Positions 7,714 to 16,805 are shown, counted from the stretch's first letter. The stretch: DNA of 64,000 nt from Saccharospirillaceae bacterium (GCA_022448365.1 JAKVCS010000005.1:62001-126000), one strand, 5' to 3'. Translations and numbers: made by a program. Notes: generated from the letters alone by a model not told the origin.

Positions 7714-9660
7714 ATGGATTTTTTCAGCCATCAGGATCAGGCAAGAAAACGCACTGGTCAGCTGGTCGTTTTATTCTCCTTCGCCGTAATTACATTGATC
7801 GTACTGCTGAATTTGCTGCTCGCTGCGGTATTTTGGTACAGCGACGGCCAATACATACGAAGTGGTGAGAATATTGTGCAGGCCATCCTTCACTATACGA
7901 CACCAATGCTATGGGCACAGATTACGGGTGGTGTATTGGTGGTGATAGGGGGTGCCAGCCTGATTAAATGGCTGATGTTACGAGGTGGAGGAAAAACGAT
8001 TGCAGAATCGTTAGGTGGACGGCTATTAACTCCAGATAGCCAGGAATTCTATGAAAAACGTCTGTTAAATGTCGTTGAAGAAATGGCCATCGCTGCCGGC
8101 ATGCCGGTACCACCGGTATATGTTCTGCCAGATCACAGCATTAATGCTTTTGCAGCTGGCTACCAACCATCTGATGCCGTGATTGGTGTCACCAAAGGCT
8201 GTATGGAACAGTTAACCCGTAATCAGCTGCAAGGGGTAATCGCGCACGAATTCAGTCATATTTTTAATGGCGATATGCGTCTTAATATTCGCCTTATGGC
8301 AATTCTTTTTGGTATTTTATTTATCGGTATGATTGGCCGATTTATTTTTGAAGCCGCGTTACGTGGCGGTGGAAGCCGTCGCTCAAATAACGAAAAGAGT
8401 AATCCAATCCCCTTTCTGGCATTGGGTTTTGCTTTGATTATTATTGGTTATGGCGGCGTATTTTTTGGTAATTTAATTAAAGCTGCGGTCTCACGTCAGA
8501 GAGAATTTTTAGCCGACGCATCGGCAGTTCAGTTCACCCGTGATCCATCCAGTATCGGCGGTGCACTAAAAGTCATTGGACATGGTTCTGGTTCTGAAAT
8601 TGCTTCACCGGAGCGAAATGAAACATCGCATTTATTTTTTGGTCAGGCACTACCATTTCGTTTTGGTTGGTTTCAGACACACCCTCCAATTGAAGAACGT
8701 ATTCAGCGTGTTGATCAACATTGGGATGGTCAGTTCCTGGCGCCACAATCGCGTCAGCAGGCAGAGCAGGAATCTCCGGAGATTGCTCAACAAAGTAACC
8801 AGGCTGAAAAGTTCGCTGCGATTGCCGGAACCGTCGCTGCAGTCAGTTCTGTAATGAGCGATGCGCCAGACCAAATGCAAGCACAAACACACTCGTTAAC
8901 TACCTCCAAACAAGCATTGCAAAAACTCACCGACGCGGCACATGAAACTTACAGTGCCAGAGCGCTGATTTTTGTCTTATTACTGGCCACCGATACACGC
9001 CTCGTACATGAGCAACAATTGGATATAATTCGTCAAAATCATGGCCAGGATTTATTCAAGAGTTGCTTACGCTTGCTGCAGCTAAGCAAAGAGATAAATG
9101 ATAAAGAACGTCTGCCATTGGTGGAGAAGGCCATCCCGGCATTAAAACAATTATCGGCAGATCAATATCAGGACTTTCGCCGTACCATTGTTCAGCTAGC
9201 CAAAGCCGATGGTGAAATCGATATTTTTGAATGGTGTTTATATCGTCTGATTTTACGTTATCTCGAACCAACATTTGAGGAAGTAAAACCGGTTAAAGCA
9301 AAACACAGTAAGCCAGAAAAACTTTACCCGGAATTAGCCGTAGTGCTGTCATATCTGGCACATTATGGTCACGATTCACAGCAAGATGCTGTTCAAGCTT
9401 TCTCTGCGGCATTAGATGCGGCAGGTTTTGATGCAGAAAAACTCTCACTACAGAGTGTCGATAAGACAACATTAAAGCCTCTCAATCTGGCATTGGCCAA
9501 ACTGACCGAAGCCTACCCTCACGTGAAAGGGCGCGCAATTAAAGGTATGGCTGCGTGCATAAATGCTGATGGTGAATTGCGCGGTGTTGAACTGGATTTG
9601 GTACGTACAATGGCAGCCATTCTGGAGAGCCCGGTGCCTGGATTATTTGATAAAACATGA
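7714..9660 (+). CDS. M48 family metallopeptidase with C-terminal TerB-like domain
   Basis: A 648-residue HtpX-like inner-membrane zinc protease. Two N-terminal membrane helices (about 20-45 and 65-90) precede the zinc motif HEFSH (residues 178-182). A second membrane pair follows (about 190-212 and 228-250), then SRQREFLADASAV, which supplies the third ligand Glu. A Gln/Ala-rich linker (about 345-400) leads to a helical C-terminal region with two TerB-like motifs (KADGEIDIFEWCLYRL and INADGELRGVELDLV). Pairing with LemA is typical. The TerB-like extension makes it about twice the length of HtpX. It probably acts in membrane or lipoprotein quality control; substrates are unknown. Confidence 0.88.
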   Translation: MDFFSHQDQARKRTGQLVVLFSFAVITLIVLLNLLLAAVFWYSDGQYIRSGENIVQAILHYTTPMLWAQITGGVLVVIGGASLIKWLMLRGGGKTIAESLGGRLLTPDSQEFYEKRLLNVVEEMAIAAGMPVPPVYVLPDHSINAFAAGYQPSDAVIGVTKGCMEQLTRNQLQGVIAHEFSHIFNGDMRLNIRLMAILFGILFIGMIGRFIFEAALRGGGSRRSNNEKSNPIPFLALGFALIIIGYGGVFFGNLIKAAVSRQREFLADASAVQFTRDPSSIGGALKVIGHGSGSEIASPERNETSHLFFGQALPFRFGWFQTHPPIEERIQRVDQHWDGQFLAPQSRQQAEQESPEIAQQSNQAEKFAAIAGTVAAVSSVMSDAPDQMQAQTHSLTTSKQALQKLTDAAHETYSARALIFVLLLATDTRLVHEQQLDIIRQNHGQDLFKSCLRLLQLSKEINDKERLPLVEKAIPALKQLSADQYQDFRRTIVQLAKADGEIDIFEWCLYRLILRYLEPTFEEVKPVKAKHSKPEKLYPELAVVLSYLAHYGHDSQQDAVQAFSAALDAAGFDAEKLSLQSVDKTTLKPLNLALAKLTEAYPHVKGRAIKGMAACINADGELRGVELDLVRTMAAILESPVPGLFDKT

Positions 9661-9713
9661 ACCTGTTAACATAGTGCAAATATCTGCCTTGTCTATTAAA
9701 CGATAACACCAAA

Positions 9714-11474
9714 TCAGGCATGTCCGGATGCGGGTGACATGGGTTCGTTATTAAACTGCAACTCTGCCAAACGTTTATACAAAGGCGAATCATGCAATAA
9801 CTGCCGGTGGCTACCAATCGCCACCAGGCGGCCATGATCAAACACAGCAATACGATCAACGTGCGCTACGGTTGCGAGGCGATGAGCAATAATAAAGGTC
9901 GTTCGGTCTTTCATTAACTCATCCAGCGCCTGCCGCACCAGATGTTCACATTGAGCATCCAGTGCACTGGTGGCTTCGTCCAGCAGTAAAATTTCAGGGT
10001 CGCGCAATATTGCGCGGGCAATGGCCAGACGCTGCTTCTGACCACCAGATAATTTTACGCCTTGTTCACCAAGGAACGACTGATATTGCTCAGGTAATTG
10101 TTCGATAAACTCATCGGCATAAGCGGCTTTGGCTGCAGCAAGAATTTCCGTTTCGGTGGCATTGGGGTTACCGTATTTCAGGTTATCCCAGACGTTGGCA
10201 CTGAATAATACGGGCTGTTGTGGCACCAGGGCAAACTGGCGTCGCAGCTCCTGCAGGTTCCAGTCTTTTATGCGTTTTCCATGTAATAAAATATCGCCCT
10301 GCTGGGGGTCGCGAAAACGCAGTAATAAATCAAACAAAGTAGATTTTCCCGCCCCAGAAGGTCCTACCAAGGCGATCCGTTCACCGGGTTTAACTTCTAA
10401 GGTCAAATCCACAATAGCCTGTCGATCCGGGCGGGATGGGTAGTGATAACCCACCTGTTGAAAGCTTAATAGTGACTCGGCTTCGCTTACAGTTGGCGTT
10501 GGTTCATTCTGTTCAGGCGATTGTATTTCCGCCTCGGTGGCTAATAACTCGCGGATACGTTCTGCCGCACCGGTAGCGCGTTGTACTTCGCCATAGACTT
10601 CGGTTACTGCCGCTAATGAGCCAGCCACCATAATGGCGTAAAACACGAAGGCAGCCAGCTCGCCACCAGACAGTTCACCCGCAATAACATCGCTGCCGCC
10701 GATGTACAACATACCCGCGACAGAACCCATCACTAGCATCATCACCAGCATAATTAAAAACGCCCGCTGGCGTATACGCCGTAACGCTACATCAAATGCC
10801 CCTTCGGCGGCATCGCCAAACTGTTGAGTGACAATATCCTCACGGGTAAAGGCCTGAACGACTTTAATATGCTGCAGACTTTCACCGGCCCAGGCGCCAA
10901 CACTGGCGATTTTATCCTGACTGTCACGGGATAATTTTTTCACCTTCCGGCCAAAATAAATCATCGGAAAAACAATCAAAGGCACCGCAACCAAAACAAT
11001 TAAACTGAGCTTTAAATTGCTGATAAACATCAGCGTGATGCCACCAATAAAGGTCAGCGCGTTTCGCAAAGCAAAAGAGAACGACGAACCAATCACAGTT
11101 TGTAACAACGTAGTATCAGTGGTTACCCGGCTCTGAATCTCACCGGCCAAATTATCTTCAAAGAAGCTCGGTGGCAGACTGACCAGATGCTGATACAGCT
11201 GCTTACGGATATCCGCCACCACCCGCTCCCCCAGCCAGGAAATCATAAAAAAACGAAAATAGGCACCGATCGAGACCAGCACCACCAATACGCCAAAGAT
11301 ACTCAGAGCATCTGCCAAACCCTCGGTAGATTGTGCGGCAAAACCATTATCGACCATTAGCCGTACGCCTTGGCCTAACCCCAGAGTCAAACCAGCAGTC
11401 ATTACCAACGCCACAACAGCAATGGTTAAACGAAGTTTATAAGGGCGAACAAATTGCCAAAGCCAGCGCAGCAT
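9714..11474 (-). CDS. ABC exporter, fused permease and ATPase (MsbA-like)
   Basis: A 586-residue half-transporter. The N-terminal ABC transmembrane domain (about 1-310, six helices) carries the coupling-helix region RKQLYQHLVSLPPSFFED. The nucleotide-binding domain (about 340-575) has Walker A GPSGAGKST, the Q-loop region VPQQPVLFS, the signature LSGGQKQRLAIARA, Walker B ILLLDEATSALD and the H-loop IIAHR. It is likely a homodimer exporting lipids or hydrophobic compounds; the substrate cannot be read from sequence. It is monocistronic, facing the M48 gene with about 50 bp between them and no obvious terminator. Confidence 0.9.
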   Translation of the reverse strand: MLRWLWQFVRPYKLRLTIAVVALVMTAGLTLGLGQGVRLMVDNGFAAQSTEGLADALSIFGVLVVLVSIGAYFRFFMISWLGERVVADIRKQLYQHLVSLPPSFFEDNLAGEIQSRVTTDTTLLQTVIGSSFSFALRNALTFIGGITLMFISNLKLSLIVLVAVPLIVFPMIYFGRKVKKLSRDSQDKIASVGAWAGESLQHIKVVQAFTREDIVTQQFGDAAEGAFDVALRRIRQRAFLIMLVMMLVMGSVAGMLYIGGSDVIAGELSGGELAAFVFYAIMVAGSLAAVTEVYGEVQRATGAAERIRELLATEAEIQSPEQNEPTPTVSEAESLLSFQQVGYHYPSRPDRQAIVDLTLEVKPGERIALVGPSGAGKSTLFDLLLRFRDPQQGDILLHGKRIKDWNLQELRRQFALVPQQPVLFSANVWDNLKYGNPNATETEILAAAKAAYADEFIEQLPEQYQSFLGEQGVKLSGGQKQRLAIARAILRDPEILLLDEATSALDAQCEHLVRQALDELMKDRTTFIIAHRLATVAHVDRIAVFDHGRLVAIGSHRQLLHDSPLYKRLAELQFNNEPMSPASGHA

Positions 11475-11595
11475 AGAGATCTTCTTATAGAAATAATGGT
11501 GTGGATAAGTGCCTGAAGGCTAGCGGCTACGTGGGCCGGGGGCAAGGTGATATCGGGTAATGCAGTGTTCCAGCACCCCTAGCTAAATTGAAGTA

Positions 11596-11675
11596 GGGCT
11601 GCAAAAGCAGCCCGCGTATAACCTATAGATAACTTCTGTCATCAAACTTATACATTTGAGTAGTTAGCGCTAACT
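11596..11675. other. hairpin and palindrome in the ABC exporter/lipoprotein gap
   Basis: GGGCTGC-AAAA-GCAGCCC (11596-11613) is a perfect 7-bp hairpin. AGTTAGCGCTAACT (11662-11675) is a perfect 14-bp palindrome just past the lipoprotein stop, followed by ACTGT-AGA-ACAGT. None has a clear T-run. They could be transcript ends or an operator for the exporter gene. Confidence 0.4.
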
Positions 11676-11684
11676 GTAGAACAG

Positions 11685-12134
11685 TCAGCCTTTTTCCGGT
11701 GGTGTTGATGACTCTTCAATCTTCAGGTTCATGGCAACAACGCCAGGTATTCCAAATACTTTTTCAATCACACTTTCACATTGATACACAAAATGCTGGC
11801 CTTTAGCTGCCTCAAATTCGACTTTAGGCAGTGAATAATCCTCCCCTAAAGTGCAACGAAACTCCAATGTGTATTTTCCCGGTTGAATATAGGCTGTTTC
11901 CCATCTCACGTACTCAAGAAAGTCCTTTTCACCAATAACTTCCTTACCATCTTGGTCAATCACTCTTATTAAACGAGCACTTGGAATATTACTAAAAAGA
12001 CTACCGTTATTAAGAGACGTTATTGAAAATAGCTCTTCTTCACTCTGCCCTTCATTCTTGTAGTAAGCGACCTTGGGAGCAACAGCGCACCCGACAAGCC
12101 CAATAGCTAAACCACACAGTATTAAGTTTTTCAT
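11685..12134 (-). CDS. hypothetical lipoprotein
   Basis: A 149-residue predicted lipoprotein with lipobox LVGCA (Cys at about residue 14). No family is recognised with confidence. The mature part has a beta-sandwich look: SARLIRVIDQDGKEVIG, WETAYIQPGKYTLEFRC, KGQHFVYQC. The PGKYTLEF-type segment occurs in small lipoproteins with DUF2846-like or Ig-like folds, but that is only a suggestion. I chose the ATG at 12134 because AGGA lies six bases upstream; an ATG two codons earlier overlaps that site. Reading frame open beyond this start runs over the riboswitch and is not coding. Confidence 0.68.
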   Translation of the reverse strand: MKNLILCGLAIGLVGCAVAPKVAYYKNEGQSEEELFSITSLNNGSLFSNIPSARLIRVIDQDGKEVIGEKDFLEYVRWETAYIQPGKYTLEFRCTLGEDYSLPKVEFEAAKGQHFVYQCESVIEKVFGIPGVVAMNLKIEESSTPPEKG

Positions 12135-12266
12135 ATCCATTCCTAATAAAACTATCGATTGAGATTGTAACAGTAACCCCTGAACATTCTGAACCTTTCC
12201 CTTATCGCCCAATCTCACATAGAATGGTGTCTTAACGCCGAAGCTGCTCCGTCTAAGTTTGGTCTT

Positions 12267-12390
12267 CACATACCTCTGTGAGCCTGAATAGGACGTGTCA
12301 GCCGTGATGGCTCCAGACATACCGTCTGATAGCTGCATCACCAGGGTTCTGTGGGAAACCACCGGGCCTCCCGCATTTGGAAAGGTGTAG
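12267..12390 (+). ncRNA. Moco (molybdenum cofactor) riboswitch
   Basis: The stretch before moaA matches the Moco RNA motif: a GNRA-capped hairpin GTGG-GAAA-CCAC near its 3' side, followed by the hallmark GGCCTCCCGCATTTGGAAAGG. The closing stem P1 can form between 12270-12275 (ATACCT) and 12383-12388 (AGGTGT). The 3' strand of P1 lies only 7 nt from the moaA start, so ligand binding would directly occlude ribosome loading. The motif is known to control moa operons in gammaproteobacteria. Recognised by eye, not by covariance search. Confidence 0.85.
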
Positions 12391-12394
12391 AGAG

Positions 12395-13480
12395 ATGAAT
12401 ACATATACCCGGATTCCGGCCGTAGAGCTGGAACCTTATGGGTCGATTCCGCCTGCAGTTGGTTCCAGGTTAGAAGATCTGGACGCAACACGGCAGGCTC
12501 ATGACACTCAATTCAAAGACACGCATGGTCGGCGGTTCAGCTACCTGCGCTTGTCAATCACCGATGTCTGCAACTTCCGTTGTGACTATTGCCTGCCCGA
12601 TGGTTATCAATGTTCGGATAAAACCGAGCCGTTATCGCTGGAAGAAATCCGTCAGTTGGCCAAGACCTTTGCCGCCCACGGCACACGCAAAATTCGTATT
12701 ACTGGCGGTGAACCGGTATTGCGCAAAGACCTGCCGCAAATTATTGCAGCGCTAAAGCAAACCCCCGGCATTGAAACCGTCGCGCTAACCACCAACGGCT
12801 ATAAGATCAACCAGCATATCGATAGCTGGCAAGCCGCCGGACTCGATCAGCTCAATGTCAGCATCGACAGTTTAGACCCAAAAGTCTTCCAAACCATCAC
12901 CGGCCACAACCGCCTACAGGAAATACTCAACGGCATAGATCGCGCGTTTGAGCTGGGCTTTACAGATGTGAAGGTGAATGCGGTTCTGCTGAAAAGCCAT
13001 AATGGTGGTGAACTGCAAAGTTTCCTTAACTGGATTAAATTTACGCCGGTTACCCTGCGTTTTATTGAGCTGATGAAAACCGGACAAAATCCGGATTATT
13101 TCGCTAAACACCACCTCAGCGGTGAGCAGATCAAACAGCAGTTATTGGCAAATGGCTGGCAGCAAAAAATCCGTAGTAAAGACGCAGGCCCAGCTCAGGA
13201 ATTCGATCACCCGGATTACCAAGGCAGCATCGGCCTGATTATGCCTTACAGCAAAAACTTCTGTTCCAGCTGCAACCGTCTGCGTATTTCTGCACTGGGC
13301 AAACTCCATTTATGTCTGTTTGGTGAGCAGGGTTACGATCTGCGCCATTTCATGACTGATGGTAAACAGGCCCAGCTGGAAACTGCCATCCAGGAATTAT
13401 TACGCGATAAGAAAGCGACTCATTTCCTGCATGATGGTCAAACAGGAGCCATTCAGCATTTTGCTCAAATTGGCGGTTAA
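12395..13480 (+). CDS. moaA: GTP 3',8-cyclase MoaA
   Basis: This radical SAM enzyme converts GTP to 3',8-cyclo-GTP, the first step of molybdopterin synthesis. The SAM cluster motif CNFRCDYC lies at residues 59-66, followed by the GGEP motif (ITGGEPVLRKDLP). The C-terminal cluster comes from CSSCNRLRIS and the later LCLFG Cys, and the chain ends in the conserved Gly-Gly. At 361 residues it carries about 35 extra N-terminal residues relative to E. coli MoaA. The ATG at 12395 is the first after the riboswitch; a TTG at 12377 lies inside the aptamer and is rejected. First gene of a six-gene moa operon. Confidence 0.96.
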   Translation: MNTYTRIPAVELEPYGSIPPAVGSRLEDLDATRQAHDTQFKDTHGRRFSYLRLSITDVCNFRCDYCLPDGYQCSDKTEPLSLEEIRQLAKTFAAHGTRKIRITGGEPVLRKDLPQIIAALKQTPGIETVALTTNGYKINQHIDSWQAAGLDQLNVSIDSLDPKVFQTITGHNRLQEILNGIDRAFELGFTDVKVNAVLLKSHNGGELQSFLNWIKFTPVTLRFIELMKTGQNPDYFAKHHLSGEQIKQQLLANGWQQKIRSKDAGPAQEFDHPDYQGSIGLIMPYSKNFCSSCNRLRISALGKLHLCLFGEQGYDLRHFMTDGKQAQLETAIQELLRDKKATHFLHDGQTGAIQHFAQIGG

Positions 13481-13496
13481 CAAGTGCGGTTAATGC

Positions 13497-14105
13497 ATGC
13501 CATTGGATAATCCAAGAATAGTTGCAGCGGTTCTCGCTGGCGGCCTGTCCCGCCGTATGGGTAAGGATAAAGCTCTGTTGCTGGATAACCAGCAGCGCAG
13601 CCAGCTGCAACGCGCTTGTACTGTGATTAAACCTTTTATTGCCGATGGGGTGATACAAAAGATGGTTGTTAGCCGAGCATTAAATTCGGTGGAACAACAA
13701 CAATTGGGGTATGAATTTATTCCCGATTTAGTGGAACAGAAAGGGCCGCTGGGGGCGATTTATTCTCTGGTACAGTCATTAAAAAATCAGTGTGATTATT
13801 TGCTGTTATTACCTGTAGATTTACCGTTCTTTCAGCCAGATAATCTGAATACCTTGATTGATCAGGGGTTAAGAAAAGAGTCGGCCTGTTTTTATCAGGA
13901 TCATTTTTTGCCGCTGTTTTTGCCAATTTCTGATCAGTTGATTCAGTACCTTGAGCGGCAGTTGAATAGTGAAGATGGCAATCTGAGAGTTCGTAGTTTA
14001 TTAACCGAACTGGGTAGCCAGGCAATAAGTTACCACGAAGATGAAAAATTTCTGACCAACGCCAACACACCTGAACAGTGGCAAGCAATTCAGAAGCAGA
14101 TTTAA
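13497..14105 (+). CDS. mobA: molybdenum cofactor guanylyltransferase MobA
   Basis: Transfers GMP from GTP to Moco to make the guanine dinucleotide form used by DMSO-reductase-family enzymes. The N-terminal nucleotide-binding motif VAAVLAGGLSRRMGKDKALL is diagnostic. PDLVEQKGPLGAIYSLVQ and LLPVDLPFFQPDNL follow. Its 202 residues are typical. Its position between moaA and moaB is unusual, since mobA often stands apart with mobB, but it makes sense as coordinated control by the riboswitch. No strong Shine-Dalgarno is seen upstream, so translation may be coupled to moaA (16 bp gap). Confidence 0.93.
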   Translation: MPLDNPRIVAAVLAGGLSRRMGKDKALLLDNQQRSQLQRACTVIKPFIADGVIQKMVVSRALNSVEQQQLGYEFIPDLVEQKGPLGAIYSLVQSLKNQCDYLLLLPVDLPFFQPDNLNTLIDQGLRKESACFYQDHFLPLFLPISDQLIQYLERQLNSEDGNLRVRSLLTELGSQAISYHEDEKFLTNANTPEQWQAIQKQI

Positions 14106-14169
14106 ATACCAAGCGACTGCGAAAAACAATCTGCTACAACGTCTACAGATATAATCAAAAGGAACCATC

Positions 14170-14715
14170 ATGGCCAAAACATTTACCGACGAATTTATTC
14201 CTCTGAATATCGCCGTGCTAACCGTATCCGATAGCCGTACGGAAGAAAACGATACCAGTGGTCAGTTGCTGGTTGCTGAATTAACTAAACAAGGTCACCA
14301 CCTGAGCGACAAACAAATCGTGATCGACGACGTGTATAAAATCCGTGCACAAATTGCCAACTGGATTGCCGACGAAACTACGCAAGCCATTCTGGTTACC
14401 GGCGGCACCGGGTTCACCGGTCGTGATTCCACACCAGAAGCCGTTACTCCCCTGTTTGATAAAACCATCGATGGCTTTGGCGAGTTGTTCCGCCAGATCT
14501 CCTACCAACAAATCGGCACCTCGACGGTCCAAAGCCGCGCTATTGCCGGTCTATCGAACAGCACCGTCATCTTCTGCATGCCAGGTTCAACCAACGCATG
14601 CCGCACAGCCTGGGACGAAATCATCGAAAGTCAGCTGAACAGTACCCATCGTCCCTGTAATTTTGTGCCACAACTGAAGCAAGCAGAACTGGCACCTTGT
14701 AAAACCCGCGGTTAA
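14170..14715 (+). CDS. moaB: molybdenum cofactor biosynthesis protein B
   Basis: A 181-residue MoaB/Mog fold protein. It shows the N-terminal NIAVLTVSDSRTEENDTSG, the MPT-binding LVTGGTGFTGRDSTPEAV and IFCMPGSTNACRTAWDEII. E. coli MoaB binds molybdopterin, but adenylyltransferase activity there belongs to MogA. No mogA is present in this window, so MoaB may supply that step, though mogA could lie elsewhere. AAAAGGAA precedes the start. Third gene of the moa operon. Confidence 0.94.
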   Translation: MAKTFTDEFIPLNIAVLTVSDSRTEENDTSGQLLVAELTKQGHHLSDKQIVIDDVYKIRAQIANWIADETTQAILVTGGTGFTGRDSTPEAVTPLFDKTIDGFGELFRQISYQQIGTSTVQSRAIAGLSNSTVIFCMPGSTNACRTAWDEIIESQLNSTHRPCNFVPQLKQAELAPCKTRG

Positions 14716-14748
14716 GCGACTAACTGAAACCAAAAGCAGTGAAATACC

Positions 14749-15228
14749 ATGTCTGAATTTTCCCATGTGAATTCCAACGGCGAAGCCAATATGGTTGACG
14801 TCAGCGACAAACACGCCAGCGTGCGTGTCGCCCGTGCTGAAAGTTATGTGAATATGAGTGCAGAAACGCTGGCGAAAATTCTTGCCGGAGACCATCACAA
14901 AGGAGATGTTTTTTCCGTTGCCCGTATCGCGGGTATTCAGGCAGCGAAACAAACCAGCAATCTGATTCCGCTGTGTCATCCGCTGATGCTGTCCAAGGTC
15001 GCGGTGGAATTTCAGCCTGAACCTGAGTCAAACCGTGTTCGTATCGAATCCCTATGTAAATTAACCGGCCAGACTGGTGTTGAAATGGAAGCCTTAACAG
15101 CGGTTTCTGTAACGGCATTAACGTTGTTCGATATGTGTAAAGCGATCGACCCCGGTATGGAAATTTCTGGCGTCCGTGTACTGGAAAAGCAAGGCGGGAA
15201 AACCGGTCATTGGCAGGCTAACAATTAA
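14749..15228 (+). CDS. moaC: cyclic pyranopterin monophosphate synthase MoaC
   Basis: Converts the MoaA product 3',8-cyclo-GTP into cyclic pyranopterin monophosphate. The 159-residue sequence has the family start [20 protein letters not shown], the motif [13 protein letters not shown], the segment [20 protein letters not shown] and the ending GGKTGHW. Length and motifs are canonical. It sits 33 bp after moaB and 15 bp before moaD. Confidence 0.96.
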   Translation: MSEFSHVNSNGEANMVDVSDKHASVRVARAESYVNMSAETLAKILAGDHHKGDVFSVARIAGIQAAKQTSNLIPLCHPLMLSKVAVEFQPEPESNRVRIESLCKLTGQTGVEMEALTAVSVTALTLFDMCKAIDPGMEISGVRVLEKQGGKTGHWQANN

Positions 15229-15243
15229 CGGGGTTTAAAAATT

Positions 15244-15492
15244 ATGAAGGTGTTATTTTTTGCCCAATTGCGCGAACGCTTAAACTGCGACAATACCGAT
15301 CTGGATATCGAATTACCCGTATTGGTTTGTGATTTACGTGAAGCCTTAATGACCCGATTTCCGGATCATGCGGATCTGCTAAAAGCGGGTAAAGCGCTGG
15401 TTGCGATCAACCAGGAATTAGTGAATGACGAAAAAGCGACGATTGCCACAGCCGACGAAGTCGCTTTTTTTCCACCAGTTACCGGCGGCTAA
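15244..15492 (+). CDS. moaD: molybdopterin synthase sulfur carrier subunit MoaD
   Basis: An 82-residue ubiquitin-like protein (MKVLFFAQLRERLNCD) ending in VAFFPPVTGG. The terminal Gly-Gly is adenylated and thiocarboxylated, normally by MoeB with a sulfurtransferase, and donates sulfur to the dithiolene. It is immediately followed by moaE, its obligate partner. Confidence 0.95.
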   Translation: MKVLFFAQLRERLNCDNTDLDIELPVLVCDLREALMTRFPDHADLLKAGKALVAINQELVNDEKATIATADEVAFFPPVTGG

Positions 15493-15506
15493 TAGTGGAG
15501 AAAACC

Positions 15507-15959
15507 ATGGATTATATTCGCGTACAGGAAGCCGATTTCGATGTTCAAGCCGAATACCAGGCCATGCGCAAAGATAATCGTGAAGATGGCGCTATTGTAT
15601 TTTTTGTCGGCCAGGTACGGGAGATGAACCAGGGCTCAGAAGTCACTGGATTATTTCTGGAACACTATCCGGCAATGACAGAAAAGTCGCTACAGACCAT
15701 CGTTGCACAAGCCCGCGAACGCTGGCCGGTATTAAACCGTATTCGCCTGATACACCGGGTGGGTCAGTTACACATATCGGATCAGATTGTGTTTGTTGCT
15801 GTCAGCAGCAGCCATCGCGAAGCGGCTTTTGAAGCCTGCCATTTTATGATGGATTTCCTGAAAAACCGCGCACCTTTCTGGAAGAAAGAAACCATCGGGG
15901 CCGGCGATCGCTGGGTAGAAGCGTTGCAGAAAGACAAAGATGCCTTAACAAAATGGTGA
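15507..15959 (+). CDS. moaE: molybdopterin synthase catalytic subunit MoaE
   Basis: Catalytic half of molybdopterin synthase, inserting two sulfurs into cyclic pyranopterin monophosphate. From ATG 15507 the protein has 150 residues, the same as E. coli MoaE. GTGGAG six bases upstream is the ribosome site; an in-frame GTG at 15495 is part of that site and is rejected. Motifs: DGAIVFFVGQVREMNQG, LEHYPAMTEKSLQ, IHRVGQLHISDQIVFVAV, and the C-terminal KNRAPFWKKE with the catalytic lysines. Last gene of the moa operon, convergent with the enoyl-CoA hydratase gene. Confidence 0.95.
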   Translation: MDYIRVQEADFDVQAEYQAMRKDNREDGAIVFFVGQVREMNQGSEVTGLFLEHYPAMTEKSLQTIVAQARERWPVLNRIRLIHRVGQLHISDQIVFVAVSSSHREAAFEACHFMMDFLKNRAPFWKKETIGAGDRWVEALQKDKDALTKW

Positions 15960-15987
15960 GCAGGCACCTTTGACTTTCACAGTGCAA

Positions 15988-16776
15988 TTATTTGCCGCTA
16001 AACACAGCCTCTCGTCGCTCCAGAAACGACGCAACCCCTTCCCGTGCATCATCACTGGTCATTACAACTGACATGTCTTTAAACACTTCGCGAATAGCCG
16101 TTTGCTGATCCTGATAGCGTGCCATCTTGGAAGACTTGAGTGCAGCCTGAACACCTAAAGGTGCCGCTTTAGCAATTTTTGTTGCCAGCTCCCGGGCACG
16201 TTGATGTAACTTGTCCCCATCAACAATTTCCTGAATCAGGCCCCACTGTAACGCCAGATCGGCAGAGAACTCGTCACCGGTTAACAGATAACGCTGAGCA
16301 TTACCCCAGCCAATCGCTTCCGGCAAACGAATAGTACCGCCACCACAAGGGTAAATTCCACGTTGCACCTCTAGCTGCGCGTAACGTGCATCAGGTGAGG
16401 CAATACGAATATCAGTGTTTAACAGCAGCTCCAGACCCGAGGTATAACAAATACCCTGAGTAGCAATGATCACTGGTTTGGTTAAACGTTCACCCTGTAA
16501 GCCATACGGATCAATTTCATTTTTTGCCAGATCAGGCATTTTTCCGGTGGCAAAAATAGGCGCCCATTGGTCAAGCTCTAAACCGGAAGTGAAATGTTTT
16601 CCGTTGGCCTGAATCACAGCAACCCGCAGCTCATTTTCATGTTGTAGCTGATACAACGTCTGAGCTAATAAATGATAAGAATCCGGATCCAGGGCGTTCA
16701 GTTTTTCCGGACGATTAAATGTAATGGTAACGATGTGCTCGCTGATATCGATCAATAATTTATTGTCTTCAGACAT
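15988..16776 (-). CDS. enoyl-CoA hydratase/isomerase family protein
   Basis: A 262-residue crotonase-fold enzyme. The oxyanion-hole segments are visible (KHFTSGLELDQWAP and TSGLELLLNTDI). Both catalytic glutamate positions of classical hydratases are kept: Glu in GLELLL and Glu in LEVQRGIYPCGGGT. It is therefore likely active as an enoyl-CoA hydratase, probably in fatty-acid or related acyl-CoA breakdown. Its start, with AAGGGAG upstream, lies 29 bp after the acyl-CoA dehydrogenase stop, so the two genes are cotranscribed. Exact substrate unknown. Confidence 0.87.
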   Translation of the reverse strand: MSEDNKLLIDISEHIVTITFNRPEKLNALDPDSYHLLAQTLYQLQHENELRVAVIQANGKHFTSGLELDQWAPIFATGKMPDLAKNEIDPYGLQGERLTKPVIIATQGICYTSGLELLLNTDIRIASPDARYAQLEVQRGIYPCGGGTIRLPEAIGWGNAQRYLLTGDEFSADLALQWGLIQEIVDGDKLHQRARELATKIAKAAPLGVQAALKSSKMARYQDQQTAIREVFKDMSVVMTSDDAREGVASFLERREAVFSGK

Positions 16777-16805
16777 GACTCTGCTCCCTTAACGTACCGT
16801 AACAA

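Noticed and set aside
12135-12491. Upstream extension of the minus-strand lipoprotein frame
   Set aside because: It would run through the Moco riboswitch and the moaA start, and would bury the lipobox signal peptide. The well-spaced ATG at 12134 is preferred.
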